A stretch of DNA of 64,000 nt, taken from contig CAJHZI010000424.1 in assembly GCA_905160935.1 (NCBI GenBank), positions 1,085,001 to 1,149,000 on the forward strand, read 5' to 3'. The DNA comes from Enchytraeus crypticus. Its lineage: Eukaryota > Annelida > Clitellata > Enchytraeida > Enchytraeidae. The notes under the pieces are model-generated. The model did not search any database. It worked only from the letters and a program-made list of their open reading frames with translations, and was not told the origin of the DNA. The position numbers and the translations under genes were made by a program. Below, one piece after another: positions 1-11,405 of this stretch (positions within the stretch are counted from its first letter, which is position 1; each line of letters starts with the position of its first letter).

Positions 1-488
1 AGAAATATGCAGTAGGATTGCACAAGCAAAAGCGGCCTTTGGTAGTAGAAAATAACTATTAACAAATAGTGTAAAGAAAGACACAAAGATGAAGATAGTG
101 AAAACTTTGGTTTGGACTACGCTATTATATGGATGTGAAACATGGACCTTAAGAAAGGAAGATATTAGGAAACTGGAGGCATTGGAAGTGTGGATTTGGA
201 GAAGAATGGAGAGGATTAGCTGGACTCAAATGAGGAAGTCCAGGAGAGAGTTGGCACAGATAGACAGTTGATAAATGTATTAACAAATAGGAAGAAGGGG
301 ACACATTCTAAGGGGGGAGGTCTATTAAAAGAGGTCATAGAAGGTAGAATGGAAGGCAAAAGAGGCAGGGGCAGGCCGAGATTGGGAATGTTAGATGACT
401 TAAGGACCCACTCATATATGGAAATGAAGAGGAAGGCGGATGACAGAGAAGAGTGGAGGCGCTATGTACCATGGACCTGCCAGTAGTC
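1..488 (+). mobile_element. LINE fragment: C-terminal tail of a reverse transcriptase ORF
   Basis: Translation gives the tail that follows the reverse transcriptase in many animal endonuclease-RT elements: a LYGCETWTLRKEDIRKLE block, a WIWRRMERISW block, then GKRGRGRPR and a terminal RRYVPWTC just before a stop near 486. The reading is split over two frames (89-271 and 268-486), so the copy is dead. The window starts inside the element, so only the 3' part is seen. Close relatives of the same segment lie at 47570-48075 and 61296-61550, which marks an active or recently active family. Clade assignment (RTE/Jockey-like) is inference. Confidence 0.8.
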
Positions 489-504
489 GGTGCACTAAGA
501 GAGA

Positions 505-1750
505 AGAGATATATTGTATAGTTACGATGATCTTTCCAGTTTTTGTCCTATTTCCAATCTTAACTACATCTGTAAACTTCTTGAAAAGGTAATTTGCATC
601 CGTTTATGCACTCATCTTGATTCTTCCCTTCTCTCTCATTACCAATCTGCCTATAGAAAACTCTATTCCTCTATTCTACTGAAACCGCTCTTCTTCGAAT
701 TCATAAAGGTCTTAGCTTGGCCATGAGTAGTAAACATATTTCTGCTTTGATTCTTCTAGATCTCTCTGCTGCCTTCGATACAATTTGCCATGGCTTTCTA
801 AAAAATAGGCTTAAATCTTGTTTCGGTATTTCTAATTCTGCCTTTTCCCTTTTCACATCATATCTCTCCTGTCGCACACAATCAGTTGTTATTGGTCAAA
901 ATCGCTCTTCTCAACTACCCCTCCTACGCAGTTTTCCTTAAGGTTCAATGTTCAATGTTAGGTCCATTACTCCTCTCTTTATATATTTCTCCTCTTAGCT
1001 ACCTGCTTGCTCAGTCTTCCATACATTTTTATTTATATGCCGACGAGACACAACTATATATATTTTTTTCCAATCATGATTCCGATCAGTAACTGGATTC
1101 CGATCAGAAACTATCCTAGCTAATTCTATGGTTCATTCAAAGCTCGAATACTGTAATTCATTATTACATGGGTTGCCTACTTCTTCTCTCAATCGCTTGC
1201 AACAAGTCCTAAATTATCATGCAAGTGCTGTTTGCAATTCCTCTCGACTTCAATTTCGCTCTCTTTCTCTGCTTCGCAGTCTTCACTGGCTCCCTGTTAA
1301 TCAACGCATAAAATATAGAATAGCTCTATTAACTTTCAAAACTCTGCGATTTGGCCAGCCTTCTTACTTATCTGAAATTCTTTTTCCCTATCGTCCCTCA
1401 CGTGCACTTCGTTCCACTTCTTTCTCCTAAGTTCTTTTTCGAAGTTCTTTTTCCTACGCAGCACCCAAAATCTGAAACTCTTTACCTGCTAATCTTCACT
1501 CTTGCTTTTCTCTTTCCCCATTCTCTAGGAAGCTTTAGATTTACCTTTTTCTACCATAGACATAATCAATCTGCCCTGAAATTTTTTTGATGACCGTACT
1601 GGTTTTTGTTTAGGACTTTACTACTCCTCACTCCTCAGCACATTTCTTTTGCGGATTGGTCTGGGTGAATTAATCTGTAGTAACGTGTGCTGTCGGGGAC
1701 AACCATGACATCATCCCTGGATATAAGGAAACGGACGTGAAACCTTTATT
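505..1750 (+). mobile_element. CR1/L2-like LINE, 5'-truncated, degenerate
   Basis: Reverse transcriptase blocks appear in order in shifting frames: YICKLLEKVICIRL and HYQSAYRK near 560-650, LILLDLSAAFDT near 745-780 (palm motif A with its Asp), YADETQLYI near 1036-1065 (the YADD box, altered to YADE), then HSKLEYCNSLLHGLP and LHWLPVNQRIKYRI at 1130-1320, the usual C-terminal signature of CR1/L2-type elements. Several frameshifts and stops separate them, so it is a dead copy. The 3' UTR at 1600-1745 is recognisable because reversed copies of it lie at 12055-12250 and 50490-50705. Confidence 0.8.
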
Positions 1751-1779
1751 ATATATATTATATAATCCATTTATTATAT

Positions 1780-2150
1780 ATAAAGGGGGGCCCAGGGGGT
1801 CCGGGCCCCTCTTTGGCCCGCCGATGATTTTTTACTATGTTTTGATTGCTTCTATGACAATTTCGATGTGTAAATATGTTTGTAAGAGCAGTGGTTGGGG
1901 GGGGGGGGTTATGAGAAGGAACTCAGTATCCATTAGCTCGATTTTATTTCCAAATATGGGCTCCACTTGGCCCATATTTGATATACTAGGAACCCAGTAT
2001 AAAGAAAGGGGGGCCCGAACAATGTTAATCGTTTCACTAGCTGTCAATTTTCATTTTGACCACTGTAGGCCCCTAATAGGGGAAAAAGGTGTTAGTAAAA
2101 AATATGAACTCCGTCCCGGAGCAGTGGTGCAATCAGCACCACTTTCTTTT
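1780..2150 (+). repeat. Dispersed repeat with G-rich start, unknown class
   Basis: The run of G and C at 1784-1820 and the following sequence (a nine-G block near 1903, then GGGGGCCCGAAC near 2009) is matched in reverse orientation at 25310-25790, where the same landmarks occur in opposite order. Two copies in one window suggest an interspersed repeat. The open frame across it carries no recognised domain. No terminal structure was found, so the class is unknown. Confidence 0.55.
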
Positions 2151-2154
2151 CTTT

Positions 2155-3605
2155 AAAATAACCTTCGTGCAATACCTTAATACCGTGCTATTGAGATAAT
2201 CACTGATCCTTTGCAATGCTACTTCCTTACCTGCAGCATACCTTGATCATCCGCAGATATCGCATCTTTCAAAATTTACCTCTACAACCATTCCTGCGTC
2301 ATCACTTTCCGTCACCTCATCAAAGCGCCTAGACATTTAGGTTGAAGAGTAGTGGTGAAATACGACATCCTTGTCTTTTCTCCAGTCCTATTTCATCCGC
2401 TAATGAAAACTTCAGCTGAAGTTTAACTTTTTCTTTTATGATTTAAGTAAAATAAATTAATGCCTTATAAAGTATGGGTAAACAGGATTGTTTTCTCAGG
2501 GAATGACGTCCCTGCCCTGTAAATTTTAGTCGAAGCTGAGGAAGGCATAGCGGGCCCTCCTCGTCATAATCAGAATCCTCCAAGAAACGTATATCAAAAG
2601 GAATGTCATAGATGATTGAAAGATTCACTCATATGAAGAGGAAAACGAAAACTTGAGATAATGGGAGGCGCTATATTCCACGGACCTGCCTGCATGCCAT
2701 ACACTATAAGATAAGTTTATTAACGTCAAATCGGTTTGAATATTTTATAGAACGTCTTCCTTTGTAACTCAGTGGTGTCAATTATTATTTATCCATATTT
2801 CTCCATAATAATTTTTCAAAATTAGCCAGTTTCCTGATATCATCTATTCTAAAAGTCCATGCTTTAAATTCTCATAGAGATGTGTCTTCTACATTAAGAT
2901 ATTCAAAATATTAATCTGTTTAGGTTATTTTTGTATAATTTCTTAGGATTGCTTTACTATTTCCGAAATGTTTCTTGTCTCTCTTACTGCGAAATTCACG
3001 TCTGAATTTATTTAAACTAATATATTTTAATCATGGTTTCATATGAATGTGTCCGTATTTTGTTTCAATGGTTTATCCGTAATTTAATGCGCTATTGTCA
3101 GATATTTATTGAATGTTATATTTTCTTATTTATAATATTTACATACTTCACATTATAAAAAGCAACTTTTGCAAAGGTCTTTATGATATACCTCAAAATA
3201 GCGGCTGTCATGCCACTCCTAATCCCATTTCACTTCCAGCTTGTATATATTGATCATGTGCATGCCTCACATCTCTTTCTTACCATATCGGCGACTAGCT
3301 AGAAAGAGCAATGCTCTCACTAGGGACCGATTGAATGGTATTGAATTGTTTTAATTTTGCATCTTTGATTATGTTGTAGTCTTGCACTTTTATTTCTCTT
3401 TTTGTACACTTTGTATGTATGTGACTTCACACTGACGTTTTTTGTCGAAATAAACATATGTCCCTTTCAGATATTTACCTTCAATATCTACCCATTCATC
3501 AATACCACTGATCACCTCAATCTCTAACGCTCGGTATGAGGTTGAGAAATAGAGGAGCAATGGAACATCCTTGTCTTACTCGACCCAAATTTGCCTTCGT
3601 CCATT
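2155..3605 (-). mobile_element. LINE 3' part and tail (second copy at 52485-54760)
   Basis: On the minus strand the sequence near 2240-2270 encodes ADDQGM, a version of the RT catalytic FADD box, with neighbouring text like that of the better preserved RT at 59640-60520. A stretch near 2640-2700 looks like the terminal RRY.P.TC coding end of a related element, though its orientation relative to the RT block is confused. The whole block 2155-3600 is matched, with similar order and small differences, at 52485-53835 and 54650-54760. The copy is full of stops and frameshifts. Confidence 0.55.
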
Positions 3606-3607
3606 TG

Positions 3608-3840
3608 CTACAAGTGACCTGGGTTAAAAGCCCAGGTCAGTCAAGTAATGATGGATACCCCCTTGGGCACTTGGAAGGTTAATCTTGTATCGGAGCTTGC
3701 TGCCGATTGTAGCTTTTAATAGCAACGATATGGTTAACCATGGAAAGAATTAATAATAACCTGCCAGAAACATGTAAAGCGGTCTCGAAGAGCGGACACC
3801 GGCCATGACACCGCTTTAGAAACTGTCAGAGGTTATTATT
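3608..3840 (+). repeat. tRNA-derived SINE (family 2), 5' part reduced
   Basis: Contains the same body as the copies at 19691-21250, 52140-52416 and 54766-55050: GACCTGGGTTAAAAGCCCAG (box-B-like region), GGTTAATCTTGTATCGGAGC, and the CGGACACCGGCCATGACACC block before an ATT-rich tail. The box-A-like region seen in the other copies is missing, so it is truncated or deleted at the 5' side. Confidence 0.7.
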
Positions 3841-3967
3841 ACAATTATTCTTATAATTATTTTCTTTTTTACCCCGGTGTAATTATTATTATTATTTTTG
3901 CCCCGGTGTAAAGAACCTGGGGTTTGATAAAAACGATTCAAGAAATACGTGCTGAATCGCCGCCCGG

Positions 3968-4940
3968 CTACTCGAGGTCATCAGTCGGCTTAAAAGAATT
4001 GTTGAAGCAGACTGCATGAAATCTTTGCAAAGTCATGGAAAGCTTTTGCCAAAGAAAAGATGTCTCTCGCATATCGGTGGTTTGCTCTGTAATAAGTCTG
4101 CCTATGCCATTAATAAAGTCAACTCCTTCGGGATTCATCGGACCCATGGCTTCAATGGCCACCGGAAAAACTTCATAACCTGAGGACAGATCACGGTATT
4201 TATCCAACTTTATAGAGGCGGCATGAACAGCAGCTCCACCGGCTGTGACTGAAGTCGTTTTGAGTTAGGAGTTTGCCATAGTGTCAATGACTGTGACGTC
4301 CCATACGGCATATTTACCGTTGCACCAGGGCACTAAAGTCATGCCGTCCGGACGCTTGCCGTCTGATCTGGACAACTCACTTGGTTCCTTAGAGGAAGGG
4401 ATGCCTGCTCTTGAACTTGAGCTCGCCATATTGATTTAAATTGTGATGGCGAGACAATCTACCTGAGCTTCGTTTGCAGGAGAGGCCGTGGAGACCTAAA
4501 GCGTCGACTTCATGACCGCAGGGGCACACGTGAGGCTCGCAAGGTTTCGCCCCTAAACGGAAACTAACGGCTACTCGAATCGCCTCATTGTCTAAAAAAG
4601 CCCACAAGAAGCAACAGGGAGAGCGTGAAGCCAGTCGCTACTTCTTTTGGTTGATACAGCTAGGAGTCGTGCTCTGTCTACTGCATTGGACTGGGATTCC
4701 AACTGACTGTTATAAATCCGATCCACTATAGGACGGTCCCATGATTTCTGGTTACTGACTGAGGTAGAAGGTAGAGCACTGGAGGTGAGGCTTTTGGACC
4801 AAACTGATAACGCAACGTCAATGGATACATCAGCAGAAAGGGAGCACTTGTGAAGGATAGCGTCTTGCAACTGCCTCGTTTCCATCGCTGATGCCAAGAA
4901 GGTTGAAGGCGCGATATGGGAAGGAAGGCGAAACCCAAAT
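3968..4940 (-). mobile_element. RLE-type non-LTR retrotransposon, C-terminal fragment
   Basis: Minus-strand translation over several frames gives, in order: WDRPIVDRIYNSQLE, RLLAVSTKRSSDWLHALP, RVAVSFRLGAKPCEPH, the knuckle CPCGHEVDALGLHGLSC, then [12 protein letters not shown] and WDVTVIDT near 4290-4350, and finally a Gln/Phe-rich end (LQRFHAVCF) at 3980-4030. The Cys-His knuckle followed by R-PD and WD.TV residues fits the restriction-like (PD-(D/E)XK) endonuclease of R2/NeSL-type elements; that assignment is inferred from the residue pattern. Frames are broken at about 4390 and 4600, so it is inactive. Confidence 0.65.
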
Positions 4941-5555
4941 ATTTATTCCATTTATATCATTAAATTAAAATTAATCGAATTATTATTTCTCTGAGAGAAT
5001 TTAATCAGTTCAATCATAGTACTTGAGGTATAAGAAATTTTGAAGTTTTTAACCAAAGGCATACATTAAAGCTTTAATCAAAGTTGCTCTAGCCTATAGA
5101 TTTAACCGATTGGGTTGATTGATTTCTAGATCGAACATCTGTTTCATTCAATTGTAATTACATACTTGATTGGCTGAAAAGTATATTTATTGATTGAGTG
5201 ATTAATTGATTATTTGATATTTCAAAATGATTTTTATATAACAATCATTATAGTTAAGCCAAACATTGACTCTATGATATAAGTTTCAAAATATGTTTAT
5301 GAATAATTTATATTTGAATAGATATGAATATAGATATAGATTTTAACGAATGGAAAAGTCTCAAATATGGAATGACTGATGATATGATGTTGAACACCGA
5401 GAGTTTGAGACAGTATATTTGTGTCCCGACCCTATTTAAACTGGCATTCAAGGGAAGACGATGATGATGGTATAATAGGCTACTTATGCACTCTTACCCA
5501 TAGCATTATCGCCACTACATATTTGCAGTTTTTCAACAGTTCCCTTTCAACCTCT
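4941..5555. other. AT-rich stretch, nothing recognised
   Basis: No open frame, repeat partner or RNA signature could be supported. The part 5360-5555 may be intron or 3' flank of the LRR exon just to its right. Confidence 0.4.
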
Positions 5556-6119
5556 TCAATTTTTTTCAGAAATATCAATTGACCATAATTTCGTTAGATT
5601 CTGAAATAGTCTCGCTGGTAGAATTATAATCTCATTCTGTTGAATCTCCAGAGATTTAAGATTAATCAAGTCAGTGAAGATATTTACATCGACGCTTGAT
5701 ATCAGGTTTTCTTCTAATTTCAGATATTTCAAAAGAATAAGTCCAGAAAACAGGCGTGAATGTAAGAAGGTAATACGATTATTATGTAGTCGTAGCTCAT
5801 TTAGGAGAGGGGTGTTGCTAAAGAAACACGGCGACAGGGTGGTTAACTCGTTAGAGCCCAAATCTAGAAATTCTAAAAGCCTGGTGTCTAATAGCAATTC
5901 AGCGGGTAAACTTTTCAGATTATTATTGTATAAAGTAAGATATTTCAAGGACGACATTCCCCTAAATACTTTAGGAGGCAGATGATTGATATGATTGGTC
6001 TCAAGATTAATTCTTTCAATACCAGAAGCCTGTCCTGAAAATGCGTCCTCACTGACGGAGCGAATCAGAAGAGATTCCATGGAGAGAGTTCTCACTATGA
6101 GACCGAAAAAAGCAATTGC
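5556..6119 (-). CDS. Leucine-rich-repeat exon (receptor-like), partial gene
   Basis: The minus-strand frame encodes about seven leucine-rich repeats with the extracellular 24-residue spacing (for example LKYLTLYNNNLKSLPAELL and LEFLDLGSNELTTLSPCFF), as in Toll-like and chaoptin-like ectodomains. There is no initiating ATG: the frame opens after an AG at 6120-6121 (minus strand), and the homologous copy at the right edge has a cleaner pyrimidine-tract acceptor at the same place, so this is read as an internal exon. It ends at a stop near 5556 in mid-repeat, so either a donor site lies upstream of that stop or the exon is decayed. No signal peptide, membrane segment or TIR domain is present here. 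Confidence 0.6.
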   Translation of the reverse strand, partial: AIAFFGLIVRTLSMESLLIRSVSEDAFSGQASGIERINLETNHINHLPPKVFRGMSSLKYLTLYNNNLKSLPAELLLDTRLLEFLDLGSNELTTLSPCFFSNTPLLNELRLHNNRITFLHSRLFSGLILLKYLKLEENLISSVDVNIFTDLINLKSLEIQQNEIIILPARLFQNLTKLWSIDISEKN

Positions 6120-6273
6120 CTTTGAATCGAGATTATCATTAGTCAATCAACCAAGATATCCGCATTGCCATGCCAGTAAAATAAAATCAATAAAAATCAT
6201 CAAAATATAAGCGATTAGTGAATAAGTAAGATTATTGTACTAGTTTTTCTACGTCCACCGTACTGAGAAATAG

Positions 6274-6301
6274 AAAGATAGAGAGAGAGAGAGAGAGAGT
6301 A

Positions 6302-6333
<32 letters not shown>

Positions 6334-6335
6334 TA
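6274..6335. repeat. (GA)n microsatellite
   Basis: Interrupted GA repeat. A reverse-orientation (CT)n tract lies in the same relative place beside the duplicate LRR exon at 63680-63779, so the tract was part of the duplicated segment. Confidence 0.9.
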
Positions 6336-6599
6336 GATGTTTACTATCGCATCAACACAACACTATATGCGCTGACTCTGACCATAAATACAAACAGTGA
6401 TAAAATAAAATAATAAAACGTTTAAGAAAGTTGGCATAAATACGAACAACAGACTTCAGCGAGGATGATAAACAATGTGCCGGATTTAGATCTTGGAGAG
6501 CCTGAAGCACTTTTGCAAGAGGGACCCCGAAAAAATCTTACTACAACCCTTACCTTAATAAGTTGCCCCTTATTACCTGACATATATTTACTAGATATA

Positions 6600-7060
6600 A
6601 ATAATCAATCAGCCATAAATTGATACACAATAAGTACAGTGATAAGATAAAAAGAGCTGGCGCCAGGTCGAACAGACTTCTGTTAATACTTTCCAATTAT
6701 GTCCTTTTATACATTTCACACTGCTCGCATCCCGTCTTTGATTCTCCCTTTGCCTAGCTGCTTGATGAATCTCCTTTTTGCTATCTTTGCTATCTAATCT
6801 ATGATAGAAATCATCATATTTTCTTGCAACTGCTACCACTCCATTTGCCTGCGTCTTCAACTCTCTATACTTCTCCTGTAATTTTTCTGTCCTACCATCC
6901 CTCCGCTCCTTAAAACGCTTCTTTCTTCTCCCGCAATACCTCCCTTCCCACCGCAATCCAACAGCAAACTTCTTTATTCACTTTATTCCTTCTAACCTTC
7001 ACTACATCTGGCACTTCCCTACAGAATTCTCTAACTTTGTTAGATATCTCAGCCCACATG
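6600..7060 (-). mobile_element. RTE-like LINE fragment: linker between endonuclease and RT
   Basis: The minus-strand frame 6609-6956 encodes a basic helical segment ending YDDFYHRLDSKDSKKEIHQ, then a block VKCIKGHNWKVLTEV. In RTE-like elements an equivalent linker (kin to the LDTKEGEKDIY and QVKCIKDED signatures) sits just before the RT domain. Here it stops before any RT motif, so only this island survives. Confidence 0.6.
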
Positions 7061-8014
7061 TCATTAGCTGATCACTCAACTAAAAGTTAGTATATTATTA
7101 GCAGTTGTATTCCGGGCTGTTATATTGTAAACTTCTATAGCGAACAGTAGCTTTTAAAAATTCTACTTTATTGATGCTCATAATACAATATAGAATTGTT
7201 TTAGAATGGATAAAAAGCTAAGCAAGTGTAACAGCTTAAATGAGACTAAGTAGACGTATAAATAATATTTTGATATGTTCTTAGGTGCACTTAACTTGTA
7301 CATATCCGTTTAAGCTGAGAGCTACAATGTGTGCTTTATTTTATTTTTAATTTAGGCGTATAGGCTACTTTTCAACTTTGAAATAGAATAATGAATTTTT
7401 GTAATCCACGGGCCAACCATTTACATCAGTATTCATATTGGTGGTAGACTAAAATAAAACTCAATTGTAAACTTTTACATTTTTAGGCACACTGGGAGCC
7501 TAGGGCTACGTCATAATTTCTAGAAAACATAGTAGCTTACAACTAGTCTCTCTTTTATCTAGTATTAAATCTATTATAAAACAGAAATTTCTGACATAAT
7601 TAGGCCTACAGTAGCACTAGCCGAATGTCAGAATGCCGGGATCTTCCTATACTCTACAAATCTACAAGTGAAGATTTTGATTGAACAAATTATTTACAAT
7701 GCCTATAGCGGCTGTAGAACTTCAAAGACCATTTAAAAGCTAATACGTTTTTTTGCGATGAGCCAATACCCAAAACATTCCGAGTATATGACTTGGAATT
7801 TAAATATTTCAGGCAGAATGGCTGCTTCCAATCATTTTGTTATCCAATCATATTACATAGCGAAGTATTAAATATAATATTTTGCAATATTCTGTAAAAA
7901 TATTCACACCGGCAAAACTGGGGGGCCATAATTAAAACCAGGGGACAAACCCCCTTGGCGTCGGGCCTGAAATAATACTATAAAATGTTAAATTTGTTAT
8001 CCACAATCAGGAAA

Positions 8015-8057
<43 letters not shown>

Positions 8058-8063
8058 TATACT

Positions 8064-8110
<47 letters not shown>

Positions 8111-8385
8111 TCTAAGTCTAATGCAGTGATTTGGTTAAAATTAGGCCTAATTTCTCGTGCCCATTGTCAACTTGGCCTCCTAGATAATATTTGGACAACC
8201 AAAAGGTTATAAGAAGGTCTTCAATTTGATTAATATTGCATTTATTTCATTACTAAATACTAAAGTAGACCTATTTGTGCGCCAATTTTTTAAAAGAATG
8301 GTTTCATTTTTTTATTTTATGTTCCTTTTGTCAGGGTAGTGATAATAACCCTATGAAGCCCAAATAATTTTTTAAAGAAATATCG
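7061..8385. other. AT-rich stretch with two (TA)n tracts, no gene seen
   Basis: No coding or repeat signature is supported in 7061-8018. Tracts of (TA)n occupy about 8020-8055 and 8070-8109; the open frame across them is only repeat. Confidence 0.5.
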
Positions 8386-8907
8386 GAAGGTAATTTGTAT
8401 GTTTCAAAATATTTAACTTAAATTAGAGCATACCGGTCATTTGGAAAAATCAATTTCTATCGCAAAACTTGGATAGGGGAAGGGTGGGTTAGTTGAACCG
8501 GCGGGATAGTTGATCCATCAGCTATTACTGCCTCAGTAGGAATGGTAACCGGCAGAGAATGGTCGCACTTTGTTTTTCAACTTTATCATAGTCTTTATCA
8601 TACACTTTAGCATAGTCATAGAAAATTTTGTAGCAGTTTCTGGAACCTAGGCGCTCATCAAGCGAGTGCTCTTCGGACGTTGATTTAGATCCTAGTGCTT
8701 TGTCGCCCTTAAACACTATTTTGAGTGGTGAAAATCTAGGCTTCAACTTCATTGTCTTCTATCTTTATACGCGCAATATGCTTTTAGTTAAAGTTGTAGT
8801 ATATAATTCATATATTGTTGCTACACAAATGGCCGTATTTCGTTGGTGGCTACACGGCTCGGTTTTTTATAGGCTACTGTTGAATAGAGATTGGTAGTAA
8901 TGGGGGT

Positions 8908-8973
8908 AGTTGAGCCATCTTGAATCGGGTTAGTTGAGCCGGCTCAACTCTCCCGATTCAAGATGGCTCAACT
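8908..8973. repeat. 66-bp near-perfect palindrome inside the pogo-like element
   Basis: The left arm 8908-8940 and right arm 8941-8973 are reverse complements over 33 bp with two mismatches and no loop. Each arm contains AGTTGAGCC twice, the same word as the terminal repeat. It looks like two subterminal binding-site blocks placed head to head. Confidence 0.8.
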
Positions 8974-9153
8974 AACCCGAATCAGAGTTAGTTCTATAGG
9001 CCTAGTTATTTAATAGGCCTACTAGCTATTCATCGATCATAGGCCTATAATTTACGTCTAATTAAAATTAATGCCAGTTTTATTGTTTTAGGTTACTGAT
9101 TAAACATTATACCGCGTATATTTAAAAGAATATCTGAGAAAGGTAGAGTACCA

Positions 9154-10090
9154 GTGGACGTTTTAGAACGAGCTTCTCAAGCAGTTCGAGGTGGAATACC
9201 TATCCGGGCTGCTGCCGAGGACTTCAGTGTGGCTCGAATGACTTTGAAGCGATTCATGGATAAGCGTGACACTAATCCTAATAGTGTCGTGGGCTATACA
9301 GCCATAACACTTAGACATTCTGTGTTCAGTCTTCAAATGGAACAAGATCTAGCTGCACATGTGAAGTCGTTGGCAGATCAATTTCATGGACTGTCTCTAA
9401 AGAAATGCTCCGAGTTATCATTTGATTTTGCCAAGGCAATCAGTCTTAGTAAGCCTGCTAGCTGGCAAGAAAATAAAAGAGCTGGAAAAAATGGTGGGCT
9501 GGGTTTAAAAATCGACAGAAGCTAAACATACGTAGTCCTGAAGCCACATCTATTTCTAGAGCTACTGCATTCAACAGACCAGTGGTAGACGCATTCTACG
9601 AGAACCTTGCTAAAGTTTTGGATAGATATAAGTTTGAAGCTAAAGATTTATACAACACAGATGAGGTACGGTGCACAAATGGCCAAGTTCCTTCTAATGT
9701 AGTTGCATCAAGAGGCAAGAAACAAATAGGATCAATTTCGTCTGGAGAGCGTGGTGAATTGTTCACAGTTGTTTACACCACACTTGCCTCTGGGAATGTT
9801 CTGCCTCGGCTTTTCATATTCCCTCGCGTAAATTGCCGAGACCATTTCACAAAGGGAGCCCAAACCGGATCCATTGGTTGTGCAACGAGGTCGGAAGGAT
9901 TAACGAAGAAGTGTTCGTTAAATACCTGAGTCACATAGGTCATCAATCTCGTTGTTCTCGTGAAAAACCTATTCTATTAATTCTGGACAATCATGAGTCA
10001 CATATTTCTTTTAATGCTATTGACAGCGTGAGGGACTTGGGAATCGTTCTCCTGTCTCTCTCACCTCACTGTTATTATAGACTTATTTAG
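9154..10090 (+). pseudogene. Pogo-like transposase, broken
   Basis: The first frame (9154-9525) begins with a helix-turn-helix: AVRGGIPIRAAAEDFSV, then MTLKRFMDKR. The DDE domain follows in two further frames. At 9582-9929 it reads KDLYNTDEV, with the first catalytic Asp position, and ASRGKKQIGSISSGERGE. At 9833-10090 it reads ILLILDNHESHISFNAID, the second Asp as in DDE_1 transposases, then a truncated end at LSLSPHC. At least two frame changes (near 9520-9580 and 9830-9930) and loss of the C-terminal part make it inactive. Homology is by motif recognition. Confidence 0.75.
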
Positions 10091-10752
10091 ATGATATAAC
10101 TTTATTTAGAATTCTACTTAATTTAGCAGTAGGCCCTAACGATTTATTAATTTTATAAATTGCTTGCTAGATGAAGTATTGTTAGTTTCAAGTAATTCAG
10201 ACTTATTTGATGAAGATATTGTGAATTGTAGGGTATGTACTAACGTATGTGGTTTCATTAAGATCATATTTTATGGCATAGGCCTACATTTCTTCAGTTT
10301 TATACTTATGTTATGCAAAGTGTCATATAACGTGACGCAATTGTCTAATTTTCGATATGGCTCATCTGACCCACCCGACTGGCTCAACTAACACTACTGG
10401 GAGGGTGAGTTGAGCAATTTTATCAACATTAAAAGAAATTACTCAAGTAAAACACTAAACAAATATCACGAGTTAGACGATATTACATAGTCAAAATGTG
10501 AAACTTTAATTTAATAAAAAGTTAGGCTATTATATTGAAATGGGTGACTTGCATTACTGTTCCAATAAAAATTGGCTCAACTAACCCACCTTTCCCCTAA
10601 CTTCGGCTCTAACTTAAATTTTTCCCTAAAATTTGGAGATCTAATGCAAAAATTCCTCCTCTATGGGCGATTAAAATTTAAGGCGAAATATCGAAAAATG
10701 ATTGCACTATCGCAATTTTGTTAAGGGTTTTTTTAATTTGCAGTCCGTATAG

Positions 10753-11405
10753 GCGATTGTGGCATTTACCTTAATAAATAATAATTGTATTCTAATCAGA
10801 TACCATCCAACCTGAATGCGCAATAATCTTGTATATGCATATATGATGACGTCATATATTCCAGTTTCGACAACTTTAAATGCTGGCACTTCGTTAATTG
10901 TTCCAAGGTTAGTGCAAAATATTTCTCCAGGATAACCGGAGTCAGGCGGAATGTAGGAGCAGGAATCAGTTTTCCATAAAGGACATCCGCTTATAAATTT
11001 TCTCATAAAAAATAGAAATGAAAAAAGCTTCAGAAATCTAAATTCCTTGATTTAACGAATTCGCTAGTTGTTAATTACACCTTTGCTCAATCCATTTTCA
11101 CAAATTTGATACGGACTACTTCCTCCAGTTTGCATATAGGTTTAGAGTTAGGATAACTTAGGGCTAGATATAGATCGTGAGAAAAAATGCTATTGTTTGA
11201 AAGCTGACAATATGAAATAAGATAACATAGAATAGGCTGAAATTAAATAAATTTAAAAGTAAAATATTGCGACTGAAATTTAGTTTTTACCATGTGTTAT
11301 ATTATTCAATTCTATGACTGTATCTAATTTCTTTTTATTGGCTCAATTGTTGTGCATCAGTTTTAATAGTTCCATCTTTCTGAAGTGGGCTTTCATGCTG
11401 GAGAT
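10753..11405. other. Unassigned AT-rich stretch
   Basis: One minus-strand open frame (10707-11006) crosses it but has no recognisable domain and a composition like noncoding DNA. Nothing else is supported. Confidence 0.4.

Larger units (their letters stand above)
8476..10597 (+). mobile_element. Pogo/Tigger-like DNA transposon, 2.1 kb, defective
   Basis: Terminal inverted repeats of about 25 bp begin GGGGAAGGGTGGGTTAGTTG on the left and the same with one change, reversed, on the right. A TA dinucleotide flanks both ends (8474-8475 and 10598-10599), the target duplication expected of the Tc1/mariner/pogo superfamily. Copies of GGCTCAACTAAC occur near both ends (8908-8985, 10375-10420, 10574-10586), in the manner of subterminal transposase-binding sites. 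The internal transposase (9154-10090) is broken. Confidence 0.75.
8386..10752. mobile_element. Mariner relic interrupted by a pogo-like element
   Basis: The outer parts, 8386-8475 and 10598-10752, read as one sequence similar to the right arm of the mariner element at 18569-19542. The left piece ends AAAACTTGGATA and the right piece resumes TAACTTCGGCTC; the intact element has the same region uninterrupted (AACTTGGATAACTCCGG near 19382-19398). The right piece then continues to an end near 10750 that matches the arm's outer part. The left arm of the relic was not found. Confidence 0.6.
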
